From the NCBI GenBank assembly GCA_002709305.1, contig PAQM01000025.1:62001-126000 (forward strand): a stretch of 64,000 nucleotides of DNA. Reading direction: 5' to 3'. The notes under the pieces are model-generated. The model worked only from the letters and a program-made list of their open reading frames with translations, was not told the DNA's origin and searched no databases. The position numbers were made by a program, and so were the translations under genes. This stretch comes from Crocinitomicaceae bacterium (lineage in GTDB: Bacteria > Bacteroidota > Bacteroidia > Flavobacteriales_D > Crocinitomicaceae). Below are positions 1-8,129 of this stretch, piece after piece; the stretch's first letter is position 1; every line of letters begins with the position of its first letter.

Positions 1-314
1 CAAAATTAGAAGCTAATGGTAACACTCTGAAAATAGAATCAGAAGATATAGGGGGAATTCAAGTTCTAGAAGTTAATACACCAGTAGTTATCTCTTGCGC
101 TAAAGGAATGGCTGAACAAAGAATACCAAATATGAGAGGAATTATGGCAGCTAGAACAAAACCTCTAAATATTGTTCCTCCTATAGATGTAGAATCATTA
201 ACAAAATTTGAAAGTTATAATCTACCAGAAGCTAAATCAGCTTGTAAAATGATTAATCCTGAAAACATAGATGAATTGGTAGAATTATTACATAACGAAG
301 CTAAAGTAATATAA
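1..314 (+). CDS. etfB: Electron transfer flavoprotein beta subunit (partial, 3' end)
   Basis: The reading frame is open from the left edge (frame starting at base 3), so the first ATG at 108 is internal. The visible ~103 residues match the C-terminal part of EtfB: the segment around TPVVISCAKGMAEQRIPN, then an AARTKPLNIVPP stretch, then a helix ending in EAKVI. EtfB forms a cytoplasmic heterodimer with EtfA, binds AMP and takes electrons from acyl-CoA dehydrogenases. The stop lies one base before the etfA ATG, so the two genes are co-transcribed. The N-terminal half lies outside the window. Confidence 0.9.
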   Translation, partial: KLEANGNTLKIESEDIGGIQVLEVNTPVVISCAKGMAEQRIPNMRGIMAARTKPLNIVPPIDVESLTKFESYNLPEAKSACKMINPENIDELVELLHNEAKVI

Positions 315-315
315 G

Positions 316-1254
316 ATGGCAGTACTAGTATATATAAATAGTGAGAATGGCATTACAAAAAATGCCTATGAGGTAGTTACATACGCAAAAAAATTAGAAG
401 AACAAGTTATAGTAATTACAACAGGACCTAAAGATGAATCAAGCCTATCAAAATTAGGTGAATATGGAGCAAAAAAAATATTAATTGATAGTTCCTTTTC
501 AGGAAAAGACTCTCAACAATTAACTCGTATTATAGGCTCCGCTGTTGAATCAACGAATGCAAATACAATTGTTTTTTCTCATGATACAGTTGCCAAAACA
601 ATTGCTCCAAGGTTATCCGTAAAATTAAAAGCAGGATTAATTTCTGGTGCTATAGAAATCCCTAACGGGGATAAAATAAAAGTAAATGTGTTTTCTGGAA
701 AAGCATTTGGTAATGTAAAAATTTATTCTGAAAAAAGAATCATATCAGTATTACCAAATAGTATTCAACCGGAAAAAAATCAATCTAATTGTATTATTGA
801 AGATTTTAATGGAAGTGCAGGAGATACTAGAATTAAATTAATTGATACTAAAAAAATAGAAGGTGACATCCCACTGCCAGAAGCAGAATTGGTTGTTTCT
901 GGAGGGAGGGGACTTAAAGGGCCTGAAAACTGGAATATAATTGAAGATTTAGCTAAAGAGTTGGGTGCTGCGACAGCCTGTTCGAGACCTGTGTCAGATA
1001 TTGGATGGAGGCCTCATAATGAACATGTTGGTCAAACAGGCATTGCTATTCGACCTAATTTATATATTGCTGCTGGTATATCTGGTGCAATTCAACATTT
1101 AGCTGGTGTTAATGGTTCTAAAACAATCGTCGTAATTAATACTGATTCTGAAGCACCTTTCTTTAAAGCTGCAGACTATGGAATTATTGGTGATGCTTTT
1201 GAAGTATTACCAAGGCTAACTGAATCAATAAAAAAATTCAAGGCTTCAAACTAA
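316..1254 (+). CDS. etfA: Electron transfer flavoprotein alpha subunit
   Basis: 312 residues, a normal length for EtfA. The N-terminal domain (about 1-185) has the Rossmann-like ETF fold. The C-terminal FAD domain carries SGGRGLKGPENW, CSRPVSDIGW, VGQTGIAI and SGAIQHLAG, the usual FAD-contacting motifs. With EtfB it carries electrons from flavin dehydrogenases toward the quinone pool. It follows etfB with one intervening base. The 100 bases after it are very AT-rich and hold no clear terminator. Confidence 0.95.
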   Translation: MAVLVYINSENGITKNAYEVVTYAKKLEEQVIVITTGPKDESSLSKLGEYGAKKILIDSSFSGKDSQQLTRIIGSAVESTNANTIVFSHDTVAKTIAPRLSVKLKAGLISGAIEIPNGDKIKVNVFSGKAFGNVKIYSEKRIISVLPNSIQPEKNQSNCIIEDFNGSAGDTRIKLIDTKKIEGDIPLPEAELVVSGGRGLKGPENWNIIEDLAKELGAATACSRPVSDIGWRPHNEHVGQTGIAIRPNLYIAAGISGAIQHLAGVNGSKTIVVINTDSEAPFFKAADYGIIGDAFEVLPRLTESIKKFKASN

Positions 1255-1354
1255 ACATATATAGAAATAATTTTTTTACCAATATAATGGTTAAATTATT
1301 TGTAAATTAATTAGTTATATTAGAAATAATATGGATAGAATAATCTATTAAATT

Positions 1355-1939
1355 ATGGATAAAATAAAGCTTGAGATCATCGGATTATCATATAGCCAAA
1401 CACAATCAGGAGCTTATGCTTTAGTCTTATCTGAAAAAAATGGTAATAGAAGGCTTCCTATAATTATTGGAGGATTTGAAGCTCAGGCTATTGCAATAGA
1501 ACTAGAAAAAATGGTCCCTTCAAGACCTCTAACACATGATTTATTTAAAGACTTTGCTTCAAAATTTAAAATAGAAGTTAATGAAATTATAATTCACAAA
1601 CTTGTTGAAGGTATATTTCACTCCAAGTTAGTATGTATTCAAAATCAAAAAACTATTGAAATCGATGCAAGAACATCTGATGCTATTGCAATTGGTGTAA
1701 GGTTTGACTGTCCTATTTATACGTATGAACATATATTATCAAGTGCGGGGATTCTATTGGACAAAGAATCTATAAAAGATAATGAACTCTTAACCGATAC
1801 AATAGAAGAGGAGGCAAAACAAACCATTGAAAAAATTTCAATTACAGAACTAGAAAATCAACTTAACCAAGCTATAGATGGAGAAGACTATGAACTTGCT
1901 TCAAAAATTAGAGATGAAATTAAAAGAAGGAAAGCTTAA
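1355..1939 (+). CDS. Bifunctional nuclease family protein (DUF151/BFN) with C-terminal UVR motif
   Basis: 194 residues. Residues 1-130 match the BFN/DUF151 domain: a KLEIIGLSYSQTQSGAYALVL start, RRLPIIIGGFEAQAIAIELE in the middle and IDARTSDAIAIGVR later. Residues ~163-194 form a UVR (UvrB/UvrC-type) helical hairpin, QAIDGEDYELASKIRDEI. BFN proteins have been reported to act on DNA and RNA in some organisms. The BFN-plus-UVR architecture is common in Bacteroidota, but its substrate there is unclear. The end of the gene overlaps the start of the nucleoside transporter gene, which suggests translational coupling. Confidence 0.85.
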   Translation: MDKIKLEIIGLSYSQTQSGAYALVLSEKNGNRRLPIIIGGFEAQAIAIELEKMVPSRPLTHDLFKDFASKFKIEVNEIIIHKLVEGIFHSKLVCIQNQKTIEIDARTSDAIAIGVRFDCPIYTYEHILSSAGILLDKESIKDNELLTDTIEEEAKQTIEKISITELENQLNQAIDGEDYELASKIRDEIKRRKA

Positions 1940-3542
1940 ATTTATCTTTTTTTTATTACTATTTATTACCCTTCCGACTCAAGCCAAAGATAAATTTGAG
2001 GATACAATATACTTTAGGAAAAGTTTCACCCTTACGCTTAAAAAGAACGGAAGATTCATAAATAATGATACGCTTTTAACAAAACAAAAAACAGGTAAGT
2101 GGAAGGTGAACAAAAATACATTAGAACTAACCACAATAAATCAAAATTTAGATACAATATCTAAGTATCCCATCATTTTTAACTCTAAAAATAAAATCGT
2201 TTTGACGAAAGAGTCAAAACGGTATGCTTACCATGATAAAATTAGTGCAAAAGGGTCAAATATTACTTTTATATCTATATTAAGAGGTCTACTTGGTATT
2301 AGTATGCTCTTTTTCATAGGCTATATATTTAGTAAAGATAAAAAGAACATCAATTGGAAGTTAGTATTACGTGGAACAATTATTCAAATAATATTAGCTT
2401 TAATAATACTAAAGGTACCTTTTGTTTCAGTAATTTTTGATTGGTTATCAAAAGCATTTACAAAAATCATTAATTTCTCTCATGATGGAGCAGAATTCTT
2501 ATTTAAAAGTATGAGCTCTAATCAAATAGACCCAATATTAATGAATTTCGTTACATGGATTTTACCTTCAATAATTTTCTTCGCTGCTATATCAAGCTTA
2601 CTTTATTACTTTGGCATTCTACAATGGATTATAAAACGATTGGCTTGGTTTATGAACAAAACATTAGGAATATCAGGTGCGGAAAGTATTTCAGCAGCGG
2701 CAAATATATTTATTGGCCAAACAGAGGCACCCTTGCTTGTTAAACCATATCTAAAAAGAATGACAAAATCCGAAATCATGTGTTTAATGGTTGGAGGAAT
2801 GGCTACAATTGCCGGTGGAGTTCTTGCAGCTGTTATTGGAATTCTAGGAGAAGGTGACCAAATGAAAGAATTATTTTATGCAAAACATCTATTAACGGCA
2901 TCATTTATGTCGGCACCCGCAGCAATTGTTTTTTCTAAAATTTTAGTGCCTGAAACAAATCAAATTAATAAAAACCTAGATGTACCAAAAGAAAAGATTG
3001 GATCAAATTCATTAGAAGCAATAACTAACGGAACGATAGATGGACTGAAATTAGCCGCCAATGTTGGGGCAATGTTATTGGTATTTATGAGTTTAATTGC
3101 TCTTGTAAACTATACTTTAGGAAAAGTAGGCGACTGGACTTCTCTAAATGATATAATAGCATCTGGTGGAATGTATACTAAATTAAGTTTTGAAAGTATT
3201 GCTGGGTATCTTTTAGCACCAATATCATGGTTAATGGGTGTTGAATGGCAAGATTGTATGTATTTTGGCCAACTTCTTGGAGAAAAAACAATATTAAATG
3301 AATTTATTGCTTATCCTCACCTTGGTAATATTCAAGACGAACTTTCTAAAAAGACTATAATTATGAGCACCTATGTTTTGTGTGGCTTCGCAAACATTGC
3401 ATCCATTGGTATTCAAGTTGGTGGGATAGGGGTTTTAATTCCAGAAAAAAAGAGCCTTCTTGCAAAATATGGATTTAAAGCGCTTATTGGTGGAACATTA
3501 GCTAGTATGTCAACCGCTATCCTAGCTGGAATATTATTCTAA
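1914..3542 (+). CDS. NupC-type (CNT family) nucleoside transporter
   Basis: About 542 residues from ATG 1914. An in-frame ATG at 1878 is possible, but it would put 12 extra residues before the signal-like stretch KFIFFLLLFITLPTQA. Residues ~25-110 form a periplasmic lipocalin-like region (TLTLKKNGRFINN, GKWKVNKNTLEL), then a membrane segment, then the CNT core with GQTEAPLLVKPYL (the family's nucleoside/Na+ binding signature), GGMATIAGGVLA and a late CGFANIASIGIQVGGIG motif. It should import nucleosides with Na+ across the inner membrane. The N-terminal domain is an addition to the E. coli NupC layout that I believe is usual in flavobacteria. The start overlaps the upstream gene by 26 bases. 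Confidence 0.85.
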   Translation: MKLKEGKLKFIFFLLLFITLPTQAKDKFEDTIYFRKSFTLTLKKNGRFINNDTLLTKQKTGKWKVNKNTLELTTINQNLDTISKYPIIFNSKNKIVLTKESKRYAYHDKISAKGSNITFISILRGLLGISMLFFIGYIFSKDKKNINWKLVLRGTIIQIILALIILKVPFVSVIFDWLSKAFTKIINFSHDGAEFLFKSMSSNQIDPILMNFVTWILPSIIFFAAISSLLYYFGILQWIIKRLAWFMNKTLGISGAESISAAANIFIGQTEAPLLVKPYLKRMTKSEIMCLMVGGMATIAGGVLAAVIGILGEGDQMKELFYAKHLLTASFMSAPAAIVFSKILVPETNQINKNLDVPKEKIGSNSLEAITNGTIDGLKLAANVGAMLLVFMSLIALVNYTLGKVGDWTSLNDIIASGGMYTKLSFESIAGYLLAPISWLMGVEWQDCMYFGQLLGEKTILNEFIAYPHLGNIQDELSKKTIIMSTYVLCGFANIASIGIQVGGIGVLIPEKKSLLAKYGFKALIGGTLASMSTAILAGILF

Positions 3543-3552
3543 CAGTCCAAAA

Positions 3553-4518
3553 ATGGATCTCGATAAAAAAATATTTAAAATTCAAAATGAAAATGAATTC
3601 AAAAGAATAGCTTTAGAGGTGTATAATTATCAAGCTAAAAATAACTCTGTCTACAAAGAATATATTAAACTCTTAAATCTTCCTAAACCTAAGTGCCTTA
3701 AAGAAATTCCTTTTTTACCAATTTCTTTTTTTAAAACACATGATATAATTACTAACGATAAAAGTATTGATATTACTTTCAAAAGTAGCGGGACAACTGG
3801 AATCAAAAGTCAACATCATGTATCAGATATAAAGATTTATATAAAAACATTCAATTTAATATATAATAAAGTTATAGGTAATCCTAAAGACCAAGTTATA
3901 ATAGCACTTTTGCCTAACTACAAAGAACAAAAAAATTCTAGTCTTATCTATATGGTTGATGACTTAATTAATAAAACAAATAATCAATTTTCTGGTTATT
4001 TTCTGTCAGACATCAAAAAAATACTTATATCATATAATGAGGGTTTAAAAGCTGGAAAGAAGGTTATTATATTTGGTGTATCATATTCACTTCTTGATTT
4101 AGCGAAATTAAATCTAGATTTATCACAAGCCATAATCATTGAAACAGGAGGCATGAAAGGAAAACGAAAAGAAATAAGTAAAAAAGAACTACATTCTATT
4201 TTGAAAAAGGGACTTAATAATAAGTCTATCTATTCAGAGTATGGTATGACTGAACTACTTTCACAATCATATAGCATTAATGATCAAATTTTTCAAGAAA
4301 GCGCAACTATGCAAATATTAATTAGAGATATTAATGACCCATTTAATTATGTCTTAGATGGCAAAACAGGTGGGATTAATATAATTGATCTTGCTAATAT
4401 CAATAGTTGCTCATTCATAGCAACACAAGACCTTGGCAAAATTGTTCCAACAGGATTTAAACTTATGGGTCGTTTTGATAACTCTGATACTCGGGGGTGT
4501 AATTTAATGTTGGAATGA
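3553..4518 (+). CDS. LuxE-like acyl-protein synthetase domain protein
   Basis: 321 residues with the layout of the LuxE / acyl-protein synthetase branch of the adenylate-forming superfamily: FLPISFFKTHDI near residue 58, the phosphate-binding FKSSGTTGIKSQHH near 75, and YGMTELLSQSYS near 225. LuxE activates fatty acids for the luciferase system. In Bacteroidota, stand-alone homologues occur without lux genes and their substrate is unknown. No partner (ACP, reductase or polysaccharide locus) is adjacent. It begins 10 bases after nupC and is probably in its operon. Confidence 0.7.
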   Translation: MDLDKKIFKIQNENEFKRIALEVYNYQAKNNSVYKEYIKLLNLPKPKCLKEIPFLPISFFKTHDIITNDKSIDITFKSSGTTGIKSQHHVSDIKIYIKTFNLIYNKVIGNPKDQVIIALLPNYKEQKNSSLIYMVDDLINKTNNQFSGYFLSDIKKILISYNEGLKAGKKVIIFGVSYSLLDLAKLNLDLSQAIIIETGGMKGKRKEISKKELHSILKKGLNNKSIYSEYGMTELLSQSYSINDQIFQESATMQILIRDINDPFNYVLDGKTGGINIIDLANINSCSFIATQDLGKIVPTGFKLMGRFDNSDTRGCNLMLE

Positions 4519-4533
4519 TTAAAAACGAATCAT

Positions 4534-4553
4534 TATCTTTAACATTAAAGATA
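4534..4553. repeat. Perfect inverted repeat, 9-bp arms, 2-base loop
   Basis: TATCTTTAA, then CA, then TTAAAGATA, lying 16 bases after the LuxE-like gene stop and 50 bases before the M20 gene. There is no T-run on either side, so it is not a standard intrinsic terminator. It could be an operator or an mRNA hairpin. Confidence 0.6.
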
Positions 4554-4603
4554 GTAACTTATGAATCTCCTAGATCCATCAATAAGATATAATAAATTAT
4601 CTA

Positions 4604-5800
4604 ATGATTAATTCAATTCAAGACATAATTATAAAACGTTCAGAAGAACTCTTTGAAAAAGTAAAATCAATTAGAGAACATATTCATGCGAATCCAGAAT
4701 TAAGCTATAAAGAATACAACACTATGGCGTATGTCGCTAATCACCTTGAATCAATTAATTTAAAACCTGAAATAGAGGTTGGAAATACTGGAGTAGTTGC
4801 AATGATTAAAGGTGAGCATCATACAAAAAATGATTCCGTAATTGGATTAAGAGCAGATTTAGATGCCTTACCTATATTAGAAGAGAATAACATTCCTTAT
4901 AAATCAAAATTTGATGGAATTATGCATGCTTGTGGTCATGATGCTCATACCTCTATTTTATTAGGTGCAGCAGAAATATTATATGAACTGAGAAATTCAT
5001 TGCCAAAACCAATAAAACTAATTTTTCAACCAGGAGAAGAAAAAAATCCAGGAGGAGCGACATATATGATAAAAGATGGAGTATTAGAAAACCCTACTGT
5101 CTCAAAAATGTTTGCTTTACATGTTTTCCCTGATATGGAAGTCGGAAATGTTGGTTTTAAAGAAGGTGTCTATATGGCCTCTTGTGATGAAATATACATA
5201 ACTATTAAAGGTAAAGGTGGACATGCTGCAATTCCAAATGAGTGTATAAATCCTATAATAATTGGAGCAAATGTTATTCAATCAACCAAAGAAATTATCA
5301 CTAAAAAATGTGACCCAAAAACACCTTGTATATTGTCATTTGGTCACTTTGAGGCTATAGGAGAAACGAACATTATTCCTTCAGTCGCTAAATTAAAGGG
5401 AACATTTAGAACAATGAATGAAAAATGGAGAAAAGAAGGCTTAAAACTTATAACAAAAACAGCGGAGAACATTGCAGTATCATTTGGAGGAAAAGCTAAA
5501 GTAGAAATAAGTAATGGTTATCCTTATTTAAAAAATAATAGTGAGCTTACTTCATCAATGAAAGTCGCCGCAGAAAAATTATTAGGCAAATCAAAAGTGC
5601 ATGAATTACCTTTAAGAATGACCTCTGAAGACTTTGCTTTTTATTCCCAAAAAGTGCCCGTTTGTTTTTTTCGTTTAGGGGTGAAAAATGAAAATAAAGG
5701 GATACAATTTGGTTTACATAATTCCAAGTTTAATATTGATGATGAAGCACTAAAAATTGGGATGCAAATGATGGCATTAGCACCATTTTCTACACCTTAA
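4604..5800 (+). CDS. M20 family amidohydrolase (N-acyl-amino-acid / hippurate hydrolase type)
   Basis: 398 residues, typical for the M20D amidohydrolases. Metal-binding and catalytic motifs are present: HANPELSYKE near 30, GLRADLDALPI near 83, MHACGHDAHTS near 107, FQPGEEKNPGGA near 145 and a late MTSEDFAFYSQ with the final metal ligand region. These enzymes remove an acyl group from an amino acid, or cleave related amides. The exact substrate cannot be read from sequence. The protein has no signal peptide, so it should be cytoplasmic. The stop overlaps the stop of the convergent GH18 gene by 11 bases. Confidence 0.88.
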   Translation: MINSIQDIIIKRSEELFEKVKSIREHIHANPELSYKEYNTMAYVANHLESINLKPEIEVGNTGVVAMIKGEHHTKNDSVIGLRADLDALPILEENNIPYKSKFDGIMHACGHDAHTSILLGAAEILYELRNSLPKPIKLIFQPGEEKNPGGATYMIKDGVLENPTVSKMFALHVFPDMEVGNVGFKEGVYMASCDEIYITIKGKGGHAAIPNECINPIIIGANVIQSTKEIITKKCDPKTPCILSFGHFEAIGETNIIPSVAKLKGTFRTMNEKWRKEGLKLITKTAENIAVSFGGKAKVEISNGYPYLKNNSELTSSMKVAAEKLLGKSKVHELPLRMTSEDFAFYSQKVPVCFFRLGVKNENKGIQFGLHNSKFNIDDEALKIGMQMMALAPFSTP

Positions 5801-8030
5801 TTACTTTTCTATATAAAACACCTGTGCTAAGTCTAATCTCAAGTAAATAAGATCCATTTGAAATTTGTGAGGCATTAATTTTCATTTTAAAATCATCAAC
5901 ATTTTCTCTTAAAACAACACGTCTATTAAAATCGTAAATAATCAACTCTTTAATTAGCTCATAAGATTCAACATATATATTTGATTTAAATGGATTTGGA
6001 TACAAATAAATTTTTTGATCTAAAAGATTAATAACCCCTTGTGTACCAACATTAATTTGAATAGATAATGTATCATTATCACAACCATCGTTCATTGCAA
6101 TTAATAAGACGTCATATGTCCCATTTTGAGTATATTCATGCCAAGGATCTTGGTCTAAAGAATAATTTCCATCTCCAAAATCCCAAAAATAATCTGTAGC
6201 ATTAATACTTATATTGGAAAAATATACAATTGCAGAGGGTAAACTCAAATTAACATCACTTGCAGATGCAATAGCTAAAGGTGGTTGATCAATATTTACT
6301 AATAAATTTTGACTAATTTGATCAACTCCTATATTATTAAAAACCTCTAAAGTAATTGAATAATTACCTGAAGTTAAAGGAAAAAAATAAGTGTTCTCAT
6401 CCGTACTACTCGATAAACCACCTGAAGAAGTTGACCAAAGGTATGAACTACCTCCCGTTGAAGTATTAGTTAATTGAATTGAATCACCAAGACATATATT
6501 CAATTCTCCGTGTGAAAAGCTAGCTATAGGAGCGGCCTGTTGAGAACAAGTATAAGAAGCAAAAAAACCAGATTTAACTGTTGCACCATCTGATGTAAAT
6601 CGAAATGTTAATGCTCCAGATGAAGATGTAATAAAACCAGGGCCTATTGTACCAGTAAAAGGACTCCCTAATATTTGAGGCGAATTTTCATCTAATCCAT
6701 CATAAACATATAAATAATCATAATTTTCTTCAATATCAAATTCTATAAAATCAACATCAATCGATGTTGCATTTGGAGGAGCTATAGTCCATATATAATC
6801 TTCATCATTATAATAATTTTTTGGACCACCAAAATCATAAAAAACACCTGAGCATGGATCAGAATAACAATCTGTTAAATAATTTTCAATTATATCCCAT
6901 AATTCATTATAGCCATTATCATAACCAAGTGCCCAAATAGCTATTCCGGCTATACCTGTTTGTCTAACATGATTCAATCGTTTTATCCAAGCAGAATCAA
7001 GTGATATAATACATTGGCGATTTTCTCCATTATTAAACATAAAAATATCAGTAAAGCTATTGTCTTCCCAAAAATGGTTCATTGAAGAATAATTACCAGA
7101 AATATTATTTTTAACATAAGAATATGTCCTTGCTACTCCTGAGCCTAATGTTGACGAAGGTACACTTAAATCCAAAGTAGACCATTCATAACCATAATTA
7201 GGTAGGCCTAATACTAACTTGTTTTTTGGGCATCCCTTGTCCAAATAATAAGTAATACTCCTTGAAAGTGTATAGTTATATGTTGAACCAAAATGATATA
7301 AAGGATCTGTTGGACCAGCAACTGAGCTACCTGAATAATAATAGGCATATCCCATAATAATATAATGGTCAACAAAAGGTTCCATAATAGAAAAATCAAA
7401 AACATCATTCCAATCAACAGCATACAATACAGTACTAACTTCAGATCCAGGTATTGCGGCATGCATTTGGCTAGATAAATTAACCATAAAATTGGCAAAA
7501 TTTGTAGCTTGTGAACTTGGGAGTCCTTCAAAATCAATGTTAACTCCATGTGCCCCCCTTGATGAGACAAGATTAATTAAATTATTAATTAAAGTCTGTT
7601 GTGATGAAGAACTACCAAAAAAAACTCCATGATTTGAAAAAAGTGTTACACATAAGGTAACTTTTACACCATTAGATAAAGCAGAATCTACTGCTAAACT
7701 TGTACTCCATCCATGAGTACTATTTGGCTCTCCATCAACAGCATTAACCTCATAACTAAAAAAAGAAAAATGTGAAAGCAAATCCCATTGATAATTTTGA
7801 TATGCGCTTCCAACCCAATATGGATGCCATCCATAAACAATTTTTTCAAGATTACAATTAGACTTTAAAAAATTAGACTTTTCAATAGGCATACTTTCAT
7901 AATATTCTGAATATGAATTACCCTTTTCATTATATTCACTTAACTGAAGTTGATGAATACTAATCTCATTTTTTTGTGAAAAAACAGCGTTAAAATATAT
8001 AAGCATAAAAAATATCGTAAATTGTTTCAT
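5790..8030 (-). CDS. Secreted GH18 family protein with CUB, PKD and T9SS sorting domains
   Basis: 746 residues. Signal peptide 1-18 (MKQFTIFFMLIYFNAVFS). A GH18 TIM-barrel runs from ~65 to 385 with GVNIDFEG at 162-169 holding the catalytic Glu168 and Asp166, while the two earlier Asp positions of the DxxDxDxE motif read His and Asn. A CUB-like domain (~395-500: FYDFGGPKNYYNDEDY, YDYLYVYDG) follows, then a PKD-like Ig region (~500-585) and a clear PKD repeat (FWDFGDGNYSLDQDP). A type A T9SS C-terminal domain ends the protein (IYLYPNPFKSNIYVES, then YRKVIKV). It should be exported by Sec, passed through the outer membrane by T9SS, and act on chitin, peptidoglycan-like glycans or another beta-linked glycan outside the cell. 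It is probably monocistronic. Confidence 0.88.
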   Translation of the reverse strand: MKQFTIFFMLIYFNAVFSQKNEISIHQLQLSEYNEKGNSYSEYYESMPIEKSNFLKSNCNLEKIVYGWHPYWVGSAYQNYQWDLLSHFSFFSYEVNAVDGEPNSTHGWSTSLAVDSALSNGVKVTLCVTLFSNHGVFFGSSSSQQTLINNLINLVSSRGAHGVNIDFEGLPSSQATNFANFMVNLSSQMHAAIPGSEVSTVLYAVDWNDVFDFSIMEPFVDHYIIMGYAYYYSGSSVAGPTDPLYHFGSTYNYTLSRSITYYLDKGCPKNKLVLGLPNYGYEWSTLDLSVPSSTLGSGVARTYSYVKNNISGNYSSMNHFWEDNSFTDIFMFNNGENRQCIISLDSAWIKRLNHVRQTGIAGIAIWALGYDNGYNELWDIIENYLTDCYSDPCSGVFYDFGGPKNYYNDEDYIWTIAPPNATSIDVDFIEFDIEENYDYLYVYDGLDENSPQILGSPFTGTIGPGFITSSSGALTFRFTSDGATVKSGFFASYTCSQQAAPIASFSHGELNICLGDSIQLTNTSTGGSSYLWSTSSGGLSSSTDENTYFFPLTSGNYSITLEVFNNIGVDQISQNLLVNIDQPPLAIASASDVNLSLPSAIVYFSNISINATDYFWDFGDGNYSLDQDPWHEYTQNGTYDVLLIAMNDGCDNDTLSIQINVGTQGVINLLDQKIYLYPNPFKSNIYVESYELIKELIIYDFNRRVVLRENVDDFKMKINASQISNGSYLLEIRLSTGVLYRKVIKV

Positions 8031-8045
8031 ATCTTATCTTTTTGT

Positions 8046-8066
8046 TAGTTAATAATCAATTAACTA
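8046..8066. repeat. Inverted repeat (8-bp arms) upstream of the GH18 gene
   Basis: TAGTTAAT, five bases, ATTAACTA; the arms are perfectly complementary. It lies 16-36 bases upstream of the GH18 start codon, in the likely 5' leader. It may be a hairpin or operator. The AT-only arms make chance occurrence fairly likely. Confidence 0.4.
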
Positions 8067-8129
8067 TATAAAATACAAACAAATCGAATTAAATAAAAAC
8101 TTTTTGAATTGAAAAAAAATAACTATAAA

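Noticed and set aside
4515-4592. 25-codon ORF overlapping the LuxE-like gene stop by ATGA
   Set aside because: Too short, contains the palindrome at 4534-4553 and has no recognisable feature; likely chance.
7214-7570. 118-residue ORF on the minus strand inside the GH18 gene
   Set aside because: Other-frame shadow of the GH18 gene, which has a signal peptide, domains and sorting tail in the main frame.
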